This document shows, in pieces, positions 22,561 through 34,600 of a stretch of 64,000 nt of DNA (positions are counted from its first letter, which is position 1; every line of letters starts with the position of its first letter). The notes beneath the pieces are model-generated. The model saw only the letters and a program-made list of their open reading frames with translations, made no database searches and was not told the DNA's origin. The stretch covers positions 2,921,501 through 2,985,500 of the forward strand of contig JAGTTD010000018.1 of NCBI GenBank assembly GCA_018398585.1, given 5' to 3'. Source of the DNA: Simmondsia chinensis. Its lineage: Eukaryota > Streptophyta > Magnoliopsida > Caryophyllales > Simmondsiaceae. The translations under genes and the position numbers were made by a program.

Positions 22561-23215
22561 TGTGTTGTATAAGTTGATGTATTTTCAAAATAAGACAATA
22601 AGAATTTTGAATGAAGTGTTTAAAGTTTGTCCCAAAGTTTATTCTAAGTGTTTTAATGTGTATTGGGATGTGTGTCGACATACAGGGCTCGTGTGTCGAC
22701 ACACAGTCCTACAGAACAGTGCTGCAGAGATGTGTGTCAACACACAGAGCCCGTGTGTCGATACACAAACTTACAGAATGCACGGCGCAGAGCTGTGTGT
22801 CGACACACATGACAGTTTTTTAACAGTTTTTTGGGCGATAACTTCCGGCTTTTAGCGCCTCTTTTAGGGGTGTGTTTTGGGACATCTCTTTTCACAATTC
22901 TTCTATATATATTCCCTTGGTCTTTACTTGTTTGGATGATGAACATATAAAAAGTGAATGCACTTATAAGAATTGGGATTTTGTTCTAGTGAAAATATCA
23001 TTCTCATTGTCTCTTCTATCTCTCCTCATACGTACTTTCTCCTTCATCCATTTTGGTTATCGTCGAGACTATTTCCTATGTTGAAATAAGTCTTAAAGAA
23101 AGTGTTTATATACCTCGAAATCTGTAGATCTCTTGGTTACCTGTTACTTGCAAATTTGAAGAGTTTACTCCAACAGTATATGAGTCAACTTTGTCACTGG
23201 ATTTTTTAACTATGT
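22560..23215 (+). repeat. LTR-like repeat with GTGTGTCGACACAC palindromes
   Basis: Between 22671 and 22812 five copies of a TGTGTGTCGACACACA-type palindrome, some with one change, are spaced by CAGAGC/GCTGCAGAG words. A TATA-like CTATATATATTCC lies at 22902. The layout fits an LTR U3 with upstream repeats, but no partner LTR or primer site is seen. Confidence 0.5.
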
Positions 23216-23230
23216 TAACTTAGTTTTTGT

Positions 23231-23760
23231 GAACATGTTAGCAGGAGACCGACTACAGCCCCAGTCAGGAGGTGTGAATAGCTTCAGACGATGCTAGGTA
23301 GAAGAGGGAGGGGAAGGCCAAAGAGGAGTTGGCTGGAGACGATCCGTCAACCCACCTAAACCCGATAGAGGAGATGGCCTCAGATAGTGTACGATGGAGG
23401 GCTAGCATAAGGGTAGCGGATGTGGCAGCGTAGAATAGGGCAGCGAGCGACTTGTAGTTTAAGATTCCTAGGCAGTCATAACCGCAAGTGGTGCACTTAT
23501 ATGCTGATTAGTTTATTCTCTGATGACTCGGTTGTTTTCTTGGCTTACATACATACTTAAATACTTGCATGTCTATTTCCTTCATTCATTTGGTGATAAA
23601 TTGATGATTTTATTTGCAGGCGCTCCTGTACTTCAGGTTGGAGGCCCTCGAAAACAGTCTCCTTTCTACTCGGAAGGGGTATGGCTGTGTACATATCCCT
23701 CCCAGACCTTGCTTTTGTGGGAGCCGCGAGGCACTAGGATTGTTGTTGTTGTTGTTGTTG
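23231..23760 (+). mobile_element. RTE LINE 3' end (530 bp) with SINE-like tail
   Basis: Starts inside the ORF C-terminal region (GGAGACCGACTACAGCCCCA ... AGATGGCCTCAGATAG, matching 58900-59060), continues through a 3' UTR and ends with the shared tail from 23631 (CTTCAGGTTGGAGGCCC ... GAGGCACTAGGATTG) and (TTG)n. TSD TTAACTTAGTTTTTGT (23215-23230) and TTAACGTAGTTTTTGT (23761-23776), one mismatch. Confidence 0.88.
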
Positions 23761-24207
23761 TTAACGTAGTTTTTGTACAATTGAAATTGTTATAATAAGT
23801 CCAATTTTAAATTGATGTCAATTTTTGACCAAATAATATCACGATTTCAATAAGAAATTACTGAAAAGAGTATAAGTGCTAATTTCTTGACTTGAAAAAT
23901 ATTTGCAAGTGCTAATTAACTGTTTCAGTAATAAATTAGACGTAATTTTATAATTTGACTTAGTTGAAATAATTTTAATTATATAAAAACTAAATTAACA
24001 TAATGAAAAGTTTTAAGGATTAAATTGATACTACAGGATTTAAGTAATTTTATTAATATTTAAACTGTCTATCATCTAATCAACCATATTTAGGATTGTA
24101 TCATGTTTATGTCATGTCATTTTAGTTAAAGAACATAATTAAAAAAATAATAATATTACTGAGTAAAATACAAATACTTGTATAGTAAATAACACTGATT
24201 TCAATTA

Positions 24208-25443
24208 GGATATGTTTGGTATGAAGTTAAAAGCGGTAATGATTAGTGGAGTAACCATTACACCCCTTTTTATCCTGTTTAGTTCAGGGATAAAATTTGC
24301 ATCATTAAAATTTTTAACCTCAAATGGGGTTAAAAACCTTGCACTACTCACTAGTGCAACATCGATAATTGTGGGGGGTTAAGATTTTTTACCCATTTGA
24401 TACAAACCTAGTATAATCTAGCTCAATATCAACTGGAATCGCAGACTAATATTATATATTTGATAGATTACCTCTAAATAGATAATTTACATAAGAAAAT
24501 GGGGGAGAATTAGAGAATAACAAGGAGGGAGAAAGAGAAGAACATAAGGGGGAGGAAGAGATGAGCTCAAGGCTCTACATTAAAATTCTTAGCATACTAA
24601 TCTATGGGGGGTAACCCCTTATTTATAGTGAAAACTAGGGTTGAGGTGGCATGAAATGGAACGTTCTGGAAGGAAGGGGAAACAATCTGGAAGAGGGGCA
24701 CGTGGCTGCTGGTGACGCCAAGTATGGGCCCCGGTGGGCGATGCCAAGTATAGACGGGTTGATGATAGGCGTTGGCGGTAGGTTGGGGTGAGCATATGGC
24801 GGGAGGGATGATGACACCATCTTGAGGGAGACCTTAGCGGTTGCAAGTCTCCGTTAGTATCACCATTCAACTCGAGAGAGAGAGAAAAAGAAAAGCTATA
24901 ATTTGTATATAAGAGACAAGGGTTGAAAAACACCACAAATTTTTCTTAAATTACTTCAAATTGTTGTTTTGCAGTGCATTTAACCATCATCTACCACTGG
25001 GTATGTTCATTTCTAAGTATTTAGTTGAATAATTTGTACACTCAACTCGAAAATCTGGTAGTATAAAATTAGGATTTCTGATTCTTACCAACTTTTTAGT
25101 GTGAATGGAGAGTAATCTTTAATTAATAGTTACATATACTTACAATGATGATATTAATCATGAAAAAAGGTAGATTTTAAATTATTTTTTAGATTTTTTG
25201 GCTTCATTTTCATGTGAGGGGAGGGAGAGGTGTTCACCAATTTCAATCCTTACATTGTTGGGGTGGGGGGTTTTAAAAAGTTATGTTGTATTCAAACCAA
25301 ATATATGAAAAGTTTCTTGGGTTAATGGTTACTCTTTTAAAAGTGGGGCAACCAAACAATATGAAAGGAAAAAATTTTAACGGGGTAATGGTTACCCTAT
25401 TAATGTTTACCCCCTATTTTTTAATCTCATACCATACATGCCC
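24208..25443. mobile_element. Harbinger-like non-autonomous element with LTR-like insert
   Basis: Left end GGATATGTTTGGTATGAAG and right end TCTCATACCATACATGCCC are inverted repeats that extend about 60 bp (AGTAACCATTACACC against GGTAATGGTTACC). Flanks TTA and TGA would be a 3-bp target site with one change. The centre (about 24390-24960) is an LTR-like piece on the minus strand with a TATA-like CTATAAATAAGGGG, related to 1040-1340. No transposase. Confidence 0.65.
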
Positions 25444-25519
25444 TGAGTGTTATAACTACTGAGTTTGTCTCATATTGGACACATATTAAGATATATTAAT
25501 TATAAGGCGTTTATGCTAA

Positions 25520-25771
25520 GGGTACATTTACCAGGCACTAATGCACCGGATCTCATTAGAACTTCGAAGTTAAGCATGCTTGGGTGAGAGTAGTACCAGG
25601 ATGGGTGACCTTTTAGGAAGTCCTCGTATTTCCAACTCTATAAGGTTGAGGGTCCTCGGAAACAGGTTCTCGGCAGGGTTACACCCTGAAGGGATAAGAC
25701 TGCGTACATCAACCCCTCCCCCCGACCTCGTTTATGCGGGAGCCCTTAAGGCAATGGGTCTGTTGTTATTA
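25520..25771 (+). mobile_element. 5S-SINE, subfamily C, fullest 5S head
   Basis: The head includes TACCAGGCACTAATGCACCG, bases near the 5' end of true 5S rRNA that subfamilies A and B lack. The junction is CCTCGTATTTCCAACTCTAT, the tail AGACTGCGTACATC ... GGCAATGGG, and the end TTGTTATTATTA. Confidence 0.85.
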
Positions 25772-26148
25772 TTATGCCAAATGTCCTTATACTTTATTCA
25801 TTATGTCAATTTAGTCATTTTCTTTTAATTGTGTCAATTTAGTCCCTGTACAATTCAAAATATATCCATTTGATCATTAGAGAAAAATTTATGTTAAGTT
25901 TTTAATGAAAAGTTTTAATGGTTCAGCCATGAATTGGATTAAATTGAGTAAATAGATGAATTTTTAATAAGTTACTTACATCTGATATAATTTTATTGTT
26001 CAAAATTACGTTATTAATATAACTTAAATTTGACTAAATGACTAAATTGACACAATTAAAAGTATAAAAATTGACACAATGAACAAAGTATAGGAACCTT
26101 TACCGTAAATAGCCCTTAATTATATTACATTCTAACATTTTATTAATT
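25772..26148. repeat. Fold-back MITE
   Basis: ATTATGTCAATTTAGTCATT on the left pairs with inverted ACTAAATTGACACAATT on the right; outer parts ATGTCCTTATACTTTATTCA and AACAAAGTATAGGAACC also pair. No coding content. Confidence 0.65.
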
Positions 26149-26160
26149 AATACAAAATAA

Positions 26161-26880
26161 CAACAACAACAGTCCCAATGCCACAAGTGCTTCCGCCTGA
26201 GCAGGGTCTGGGGGGTGGATGTAGGGATAGCAATGGGGCAGGGCGGGTACGGGGGGCGCCTCCTCCATACCTGTGCCCGCCACACAAATTCTATACCCAT
26301 ACCCGCCCTATTACCAGCCACGGGTATGAAGTGGATACCCGTACCCACCCCGGTGGGTACAAACCCATACCCATTACCCGCCCCATTACCTGCAGGTACC
26401 CAACGAGTACCCATTACCCGCCCCAACCCGCCCCGTACCCACCTCGTACCCGCTCCTCGTACCTACCTTGTTACCTATCTATTGTCCAACTTATTACACA
26501 TAAAATTCTTTTCTTTTTCCCTTCAATAATAACTATGACTTCATAATTATAAATTACCCGAGAAATTTATTTTATATAAAATAACACAACGGGTATATGC
26601 GGGTACGGGGCGGATACATGAGGGTACGAGGCGGGTCCGGGCGGGGCGGGTACGGGACGGGTACAATCCTATACTCGTACCCACCCCATACCCGTGACGG
26701 GTATTGAAATGTGTACCCTACCCGTACCCGTTACCTGCATCATCTATACCCATATCTGCCCCAAACGGGGCAGATACCCACGGGTAACGGGTTTTACTCG
26801 CTCCATTGTCATCCCTAGGTGGATGTACGCAGCCTTCCCCTTTAGGGTGCTACTCTGAAGAGAGGCAATTTTCGAGGATC
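26161..26880 (-). mobile_element. RTE-type tail interrupted by a hAT MITE
   Basis: The two halves, 26161-26221 (TTG end, GGCATTGGGAC, CCAGACCCTGC on minus) and 26826-26880 (GGCTGCGTA ... CCTCGAAAATTGCC), join once the MITE is removed. Near-identical flanks ATACAAAATAA (26150-26160) and ATACAAAAATAA (26881-26892) are the probable TSD. Confidence 0.82.
26222..26817. mobile_element. GGGTACGGG-type hAT MITE, perfect TSD
   Basis: Ends TAGGGATAGCAATGGGGC and GCTCCATTGTCATCCCTA; TSD GGTGGATG at 26214-26221 and 26818-26825. The interior is made of GGGTACGGGGCGG / CCCGTACCC words on both sides of a short AT-rich centre. Open frames across it are compositional artefacts. Confidence 0.92.
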
Positions 26881-26899
26881 ATACAAAAATAATGACAAT

Positions 26900-28074
26900 T
26901 TTTTTTATCAACAAAATAATGACAATTAATTTCTTAATAATTAAATAATCTGATAAAAAATATAAATATAATTAATGGACTTTAGCATTATTTTAAAAAA
27001 ATTTTTTTTTTTTTATGTTGGTAAAGATATCTTCAAAAATCCCATAATTATTTTGAAAAAGATTTGGTAAAAAGCAAATGGCGCATGTGTAAAGCATTTC
27101 AATTTTTCTTTGCTTTTTGGAAAGTAAGATTATGGAGAAATCTTGACCGTCGATCTCGAATTCAACGGCCACAATTTTATCTATCTCCTTACATCCCCAC
27201 ACGTCGCCTTCTCCCTGTCTCTCTCGAGGCCGTTTCGAACAATCCTTCTCCATTCTCTCTCCTAATTCGTCAAATTGAAACTTTTCGATTAAAAAAAAAA
27301 AAAAATTAAATTCTATTTTCGAATTTTTTTCGACGAGTTTCGAGCCATTTGTAGCTTGAAATTCAGTTAATTGTAAGCATTTTACGAGCATTTTCATAAG
27401 ATTTTCGATTTTGTTCGACGAGTTTCGTGCCATTTATGGCTTGAAATTCAGTTAATTATAAGATTTTACGAGAATTTTCGTCAGATTTTGATTTTCTATC
27501 TTGTTGGACGAGTTTCGAGCCATTTATGGCTTGAAATTCAGTTAATTTTTAGATTTTACGAGCATTTTCCATCAGGTTTTTGATTTTCGATTTTGTTCGA
27601 TGATTTTCGAGTCATCTATGGCTTGAAATTAAGTTAATTTTGCATTCTCCGATTATATTTTCGATTTTTGATCTTGCTCGAGGAGTTTTGAGCTTATTGT
27701 AGGTTCAAATTGAGTGTAGTATATGCAGCAGTGACGTTGAATTTGAAGTTTCCTCCTCATTCTTACCCATGGATCTGAGAAACTCCTCTGATCAACCCTA
27801 AGTGTACGTAATCTGCCCTAGTCTGATAGCAAGACTAATTATTTGTAAAACGTAGTTAATGTGATTCATCCTTTTTTACCTGTACGTTAATACAATGTGA
27901 TTATGCTATCTGAGTTTTTGTTGTAATTTCGTTTAGTGATAGATTTGATTTTGTTAATTGATGTCAAATTATATGTCAAATCGATTACTTAGGTATCTGA
28001 AGATTTTATAGTGAGTTTCTGTTCTCATCTTTGGATTGAATTAGATATTATTGCGTCAGTTTTTTCATTGCTAT
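26900..28074 (+). promoter_or_regulatory. Pumilio promoter and leader region with tandem repeats
   Basis: 27331-27760 is a tandem array of five units (starts 27331, 27416, 27506, 27598, 27679; 81-92 bp) each with GACGAGTTTCGAGCCATTTA-like and GGCTTGAAATTCAGTTAATT-like blocks. The preceding CT-rich stretch (27180-27260) looks like a transcribed leader. I infer a non-coding first exon here, spliced to an acceptor TAG at 28668-28670. No TATA box was assigned. Confidence 0.5.
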
Positions 28075-28618
28075 TGTTGAAAATTTCACATGTGAGGATA
28101 GTTCAAATGCCCTGCGTTGGGGTTGGGAGAGAAAAAAGATCAACATATAAGCTTAGTGAGCTATTTCATCTGATGGCAATTGGTTTTAGGATGAAACATT
28201 ACTTGAGCTTATATGTGAGACCTTATACATGCCAACTTCGTGAATCAGGGCTAAGGCCTGATGAAATTCTCACATGGTATCGGCACTGGTTTGAGATTCT
28301 TGACTCCATTTACTCCTCCCTCTTGTCACCCATCACCATGGCTGGCAAATCCGAAAAGAAGAATGCTCTTTCCCATGGAAAAGTAAAAAGTTCCAAGGGA
28401 CCATCTAAATGTCGAATAGACTCACATGTGAGGGGGGTATTGAGAACTTCACATGTGAGTATATTTGAAATGTCCCACATTGGAGTACTGAGAGAAAAGA
28501 AATCAACATATAAGTTCAGTGAGTTACTCAACCTAGTATGAATTGGTTTTAGGTTGGGACCTCACCTCGGCTTTTTCAACTCCATGGGTTGGGCCTAAAG
28601 CCCAATGAAATTTTTATA
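28075..28618 (+). mobile_element. Complete TRIM (miniature LTR retrotransposon)
   Basis: 5' LTR 28075-28274 and 3' LTR 28438-28618 share CTTCACATGTGAG-like starts, GAGAAAAGAAATCAACATAT, ATTGGTTTTAGG and GGGCTAAGGCC blocks. Immediately after the 5' LTR comes TGGTATCGGCAC, a primer binding site one or two bases off the tRNA-Met match. A purine run GAGGGGGG precedes the 3' LTR. Flanks GCTAT and GTTAT would be the 5-bp TSD. The interior of 163 bp has no pol. Related LTR copies: 14970, 47640, 49540, 50950, 51570. Confidence 0.78.
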
Positions 28619-28679
28619 GTTATACCTCTGTGTTTGACTTATGTTGATGTTGGAACTTGTGATTGTATAGGATTTGGAG

Positions 28680-31600
28680 ATGGTATCTCAGACAGACATT
28701 GATATGCTCCCTAACATCAATGTACGGACATCCATGGTGGATGATGGGATGGCAGGAGAAAATGGAAACATAGATAGCAGCCTGTTGAATGAGCTTGAAT
28801 TGCTCCTGCAAGAGCAGCAGAATAATAGTTATGACATTAGTGAAAGGGAGTGGGATTTGAACATTTTCCGTAGCGGTAGCGCCCCTCCGACTATTCAGGG
28901 TTCAATCAATGCGACTAACAGCCTATATGGGACATTGGATTTTGGCAGCATTAGCAATGGTAATGGCGGTTTGAACGGTACGGTGATGTCTGAGGATGAA
29001 ATCCGATCACACCCCGCATACCTTTCATACTATTACTCACACGATAATCTTAATCCTAGGCTTCCCCACCCGTTGTTGTCGAAGGAGGAGTGGCGTATGC
29101 ACCAAAGGTTTGGAAATGATGGAGGGTCGCAATTTGAAAGTATGTGGGATTGTAGGAAGAAAGGATTGATGGATGGAGGGGAGAGCTCCTCTTTGTTCTC
29201 GGTACAACCTGCCCTTCCGGGCCAAAAGAAAGTGAATGGAAACGTGGAGCCCAGTGTGTTAAACTCGGGAAATCTAGCAATGCAAGCTTCTGCTGACTGG
29301 CGTGATGTAGAGACTGATGGGTTGGTTGGACTTGTGGGTTCCGGGATTGGTCCAAGGAGGAAGAGTTTTGCTGATATTCTTCAGGTCAGGGACGTTCTCT
29401 TCATTTATCATTACCCTTTTTTGTTCTGTGTGGTTTTTCCATGTGTGCGTGTTCGTCCTATGTTATTTATTCATCATATCTTAGACCTTTATTGGCATAT
29501 TGCTTGTTGAAATTTCTACGATTTTCTAGCTTCTAGATGTACGTCAATGTGATCCTTACTTGTGGTTCAGTACTGCAGCTGTACTGGGATATTAATGAAC
29601 GTATTCAGCTACTTGGACGTTCATGAATCAGTTCTCTGAGAGGTAGTTTAGTGAATACTTCAACTATGAAGGAACTTTTGACAATGCAACTGAATGGTAC
29701 TTGTTGATAAAAATATAAGTTGGGCATTATTGTGCAAAAGCGAGTAACAGTGCACTAGGCCTTGATTGGGCTGCTAACCATGTTCTTCTCCCACTTTCTC
29801 TGTCCTAGTCTATATGGCCACCTAACACCATGAGGTGCCAGAAGAGTACTTGCCGACTATGACATGTCTTAGGTCAGTAACATACCTGAGTACAAGTACT
29901 AAGCATCAATCTGCCCCATGTGTTAGCTAGATGATCCCACCAAGTTTCCTCTTGGACAACTCACTTTTCTCCCTTCCTCTATAAATATAGGCAATTACGG
30001 TTTGAACAAGAAGCGTACTTCTTGCAAGTCCCTAGAAACTCTCAGATCCTTGCAAACTCTCGCAATACTTCAATACTTCTCTCCTCTAGAATTTGAGTTC
30101 AACTCTCCTAATCTAAAGAACCCATCTAAAACAGTACTATTCATTTGATGCAGCTTTTTGGCTAAAGCTTCTAACTATGAAGCAATTTCAGCAATGCAAG
30201 TGAACAATGCTGTACATTTGATGCGGCCTTTTGGCTAAAGGTGCTTACTAGTCCTTTAGAAATAGTTGATGTCATCTTCCACTGATCTTTTGAGGAATGT
30301 GTTGCAGGAGGGACTTGATCGATCTGCTTCTTTATCGGGCTCTGTATCACGTCCTGCAAGTCGTAATTCTTTTGGTGATTCTGTGCATACAGCTTTTATT
30401 TCTGATAGTCATGCAGCAGAGTTCTGTGATGTGCCGCAGTCAAGAGAAGGCTCGCATCCTGGAGCGGCTAGTTTGGTCAGAGTCCAGAGCCATGGTTCCA
30501 TGGTTTCACGTCCTTCTCCAAGTGTTGTAGGCGCATCTATATCGAGGAGTGATACCCCTGAGATTCAGGTGGCTGGGAGATCTAAAACTCCTGGTCTCCC
30601 TCCTGTTGGTCGAATTACCCCTGGCAATATAAATGATAAAACTGAACCAGGGGCTATGAGTCACCATTCCTCTACCATGGCCGAGCTTTCTGAGGTTGTT
30701 GCCTGTTTATCTGGATTAAGTCTTTCAGAAGAGGGGCTAGCAAATGGATTTAGCCATGAACATTCTCAGCTTTATCCAGCAATTAGTATTCAGCCTAATT
30801 CTCTCTCCAATGAGCCAAATGGTGTGCAGCATCATCACCCTGACATGTCCACAGTGGGGAAGCTTGCTGTTCCTTCCGTTTGCTCTGATTTATTTGGGAA
30901 AGAGGGGATGACGCTGGACCACAGAGTTTCACAGCTGGATGTTAGTGGACAAGTGAGTTTTCCCAAAAGAACTGCCTCGTATGCCAACCTATACTCAGAA
31001 AGAAACTGGCAGGGAACTGAAGGTTTAGAAGGGTCTCCATTTTTGCAGCAGAAAACAAAATTTCCTGCTGCTCCTGGCCCTGAAAAACATCTTGTTAATC
31101 GAAAATTGAATTCAGCAATCAGTAACCATCTTGATAGAGGTACTGTAGTCACTCTTTGTTTACATACTAAACATGAGCTTTTAAGTCGTATCCATGTCTT
31201 TTGAGATCCGTATTTCTGTGTTAGGAAGGCTAGTCAAGACCCTAAGCAACACTTGCTATTGCTTGGGGCTTCCAATGTGTTAAGGATCCATTTTGGAAAT
31301 TAGTTATGTTATCAATTTCCTTCAGCCATATACAATCTTCATGATTGGAGAAATGGCAACCTATATATCTTACATTGTAAGCATATATGTACATTTAATA
31401 TATAAAGTACCTATATATTAACTAATATTATAATACAAAAATGTATTTACGCTGGCCTGGAACACCTCAGTTATTGAAAAAGGGCCTAGCAATCAAACTT
31501 GCTTTGAGTATCTAAAATCTCGGGACCGGCCTTGTATTTTAACTTTTATTTTTGGCTGTAAGTGTAGGTTGTCCAAGGAATAATAGGAGTGGAAACCGCA

Positions 31601-34600
31601 TACAGCTTGAAGGTCATTTGCCTGCGGTAAACTCAGAGATAGTTCAGTACTTACAAAGAGCTGCTGGTTATTCCAATCTGAATTCGTTTCAAGGCAATTC
31701 TTTTGGACAGAATTTTGTTGGTGCATCTCAAGGGTTAATGACGTCTGAAAAGGCCCACCTTGAGGCCTTATTGGCTCAGCAGCAAGAGCAGTTTGATTTG
31801 CGTGCCCCGGTTAAGTCACATGGTTTTAACCAAGGGTACAATGAGAATCCGTCCTATGAACTTGGGATGCAATATCAGGGTGTATCTATGGGAAATTCTT
31901 CACACGCAGTTAAATTTGGAAATTCTATGCTTCAAAATGATCGGCTTGCACGTTTTAATCCTATGATAAGAAGTCCAATGGGAGGTCCCAATGGGTCATG
32001 GCACTTAGATATTGGAATGGGTGTAGAAAGTAGGTGTGTTTCAACTTTGTTAGAAGAATTCAAGAACAATAAAACTAGGTCTTTTGAGCTTTCAGACCTC
32101 GTTGGTCATGTGGTTGAATTCAGGTGTGTGCGCCTGAAAGTGTTCCTTATGTTTCTTTTCCTAGACTTCTATATCATCTTTTGAATTTGTTTTCTTTTTT
32201 CCGTTGTGGTATTAGTATGGACCAATCTGGGAGCCGCTTCATTCAACAGAAGCTAGAAGCTGCGACTGATGAAGATAAGATGAGAATTTTTCCTGAGATT
32301 ATTCCTCATGTTCGTACCTTGATGACTGATGTGTTTGGGAATTATGTGATACAGAAAGTATGTATTCCATCATCTTCTTCCTTAGTAATCTTCTAATTGT
32401 TGATGTTAGGAAATGATACAAAAGACGAGAAAAAGAGAACTAGACATAGATTTGTGTGGTTTAATAGAAAAACAGGTGCTTGGATCTAGGGATGACAATG
32501 GACGGGGCGGGAACGAGAGGTGTCTCCTCCGTACCTGACCTGCTATCCAAATCCATACCCATACCCGCCCCGTGACCCGCCAGGGATATGAAGTGGATAC
32601 CCTTACTCGCCCCGGCGGGTAAAATCCATACCCATACTTACCCTGTTACCCATGGATATCCAATACGTATCCATTTTCTGCCCTAATGTGGGTACCAAAC
32701 GATTATATATACTTGGCCTTATTAATTATTTAATATTATATATTAGAATCTAATTATAATTTACTCTAATATTTGACACAAAATTGAATAATTAAATCAA
32801 ATATATGTTTTTCTTATTTTTAAATGAATAAAATATAAATTGAGGTGGTTATGACGAGTATGGGGTGGAGCGAGGCAGGGCGGGGTGGGTACATCATATC
32901 TGTACCGTCCCCATACCCAAGGCGGGTATTGTAATTTATACCCGATTTGCACTTGCTACCCTCCTCACTTATACCTGTATTTGCCCCAAACTGGGCAGGT
33001 ACGCCCGCGGGTAATAGTTTTACCTGCCCAACTGCCATCTTTAACCAATTGTTGCTACATCCGTGAAGTCGTAGAGATTTTCTACTATTTATAAGAAGAG
33101 TAAAAGAGAAATCTTCTTCTCTTACATCACACCTTATAAACCCATTTTATGAATTTATATAGCCATACATAACCCTAATGCGCCTGAAAGAAACCTTCAG
33201 TTGGGCTTGGGCTTGGGCTTATGTGCTCCAGGAACATGGCCCAATACAGAATAAAACCATACTCTACATAGGAAGCCCAACAGTTCAGCCCTTTACATTT
33301 TTACTGTTAACATTTTTTTTCCATTTCCTGGTGCAGTTCTTTGAGCATGGAACTCAGAGTCAGAGGGAAGAGTTAGCCAGTCAGCTTGCTGGTCATGTTC
33401 TGCCACTCAGTCTTCAAATGTATGGTTGCAGGGTAATACAAAAGGTGCATCTCTGACTTGTTGTCCCTCTAGTTCTAGTGCTTATGCCTGTTTCCTCCAT
33501 CAAATGTGTGCTGCAATGATGGTCAGAAATGATTTGACGGGGATTGAGTTTGTTATTTTGTTTCTGAATTTTACAACCAGCCTGCAAGATTGTTATAGTT
33601 TGGCTTTCAACACAATTGAACTGTGAGGTGCCTTGATTCAGTTTATCAAGTTTTAATTTACTGTACTACTAGTTGAGAAAAATGAAGAATTTTCCAAAAT
33701 AAAAAATTAGATGAGGTTGATCTATTTCCTTCCCGTAATGGCTAGCATGACACCTGGTGAGTGAAATGAGACAGAGAGAGAGAGTACAAAGAGCAGGGCT
33801 CATAATCCGAAAGTTTGGCACCCACCAATACTTAACATGCAAATTTTAGATGATTGATAGCTTGTTGTCACAAGCCAAGCGCAGATCAGCCGTGCCGCTG
33901 TCAGACCCCTGCGATTAGGCTGGCCATCCTACCCTACCCCATATGGTTAATAAGCAGCAATATTACCCATAAAGAGACAAATATATGGTGAACCAGAGAT
34001 CGTATTAGAGACCAGACAGGCGATGGAGACTCACATGCCATATGGCTGCCTATTGAGCACTAGGGAAAATGTTGGCTGGTGACATTATGCTAGCATGTCA
34101 TAGAAAAAAGCAGTTGCATATATATTTTCTTTTGTTGTGGCTCCATGAGCCTATATACAATTAATCACAAAGAATCCCGAGATCCCTTCTCCATTTCATC
34201 CAATGCTCAATCCTTTGTGGCATACCTTCAAAATTTGGTCAAATTATCTCTTCATAAGTCATTGCAAAACTTGATGGAAAGAAGCAGAAGTTATCTTGAA
34301 TTATGCTTGCAGACAGAACCTGAATCTTGATATACAAATTAATTTCTTTAATGTTGGTGTGATATTCTTCTACGTTCTTGTCACTTAACACTAAACAATT
34401 GACATGGAATTATTTTTCAAGATTTGGTGGATTTAATTTAATAATTATCCGTACGTTTTATCCATTTTGAACTAGATTCATGGGAAAAGTTTAGGAAACA
34501 ACGTCTCCACAAACATGGAGGTAGCATTTCTTACATCCGACTCTTTCTAAACCTTATTCTTGTGGGAGTCGTGTGCATTGTGCTATGCTTTTGTATTGAG

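Noticed and set aside
22671..22812. CRISPR-like array (regular palindromic repeats)
   Set aside because: Plant nuclear context, imperfect spacing, no spacers of constant length and no cas genes; an LTR promoter repeat is the better reading.
26178..26546. Open frames of Pro/Tyr/Thr-rich protein (also 54358-54945)
   Set aside because: Produced by GGGTACCC-type repeats of the hAT MITE; the frame is open on several phases and strands.
28011..28541. 176-aa open frame upstream of Pumilio
   Set aside because: It runs across both LTRs and the interior of the TRIM; the same peptide pieces recur at other LTR copies.
30297..30530. Second frame inside Pumilio exon 2
   Set aside because: A shadow of the coding frame, with no family resemblance.
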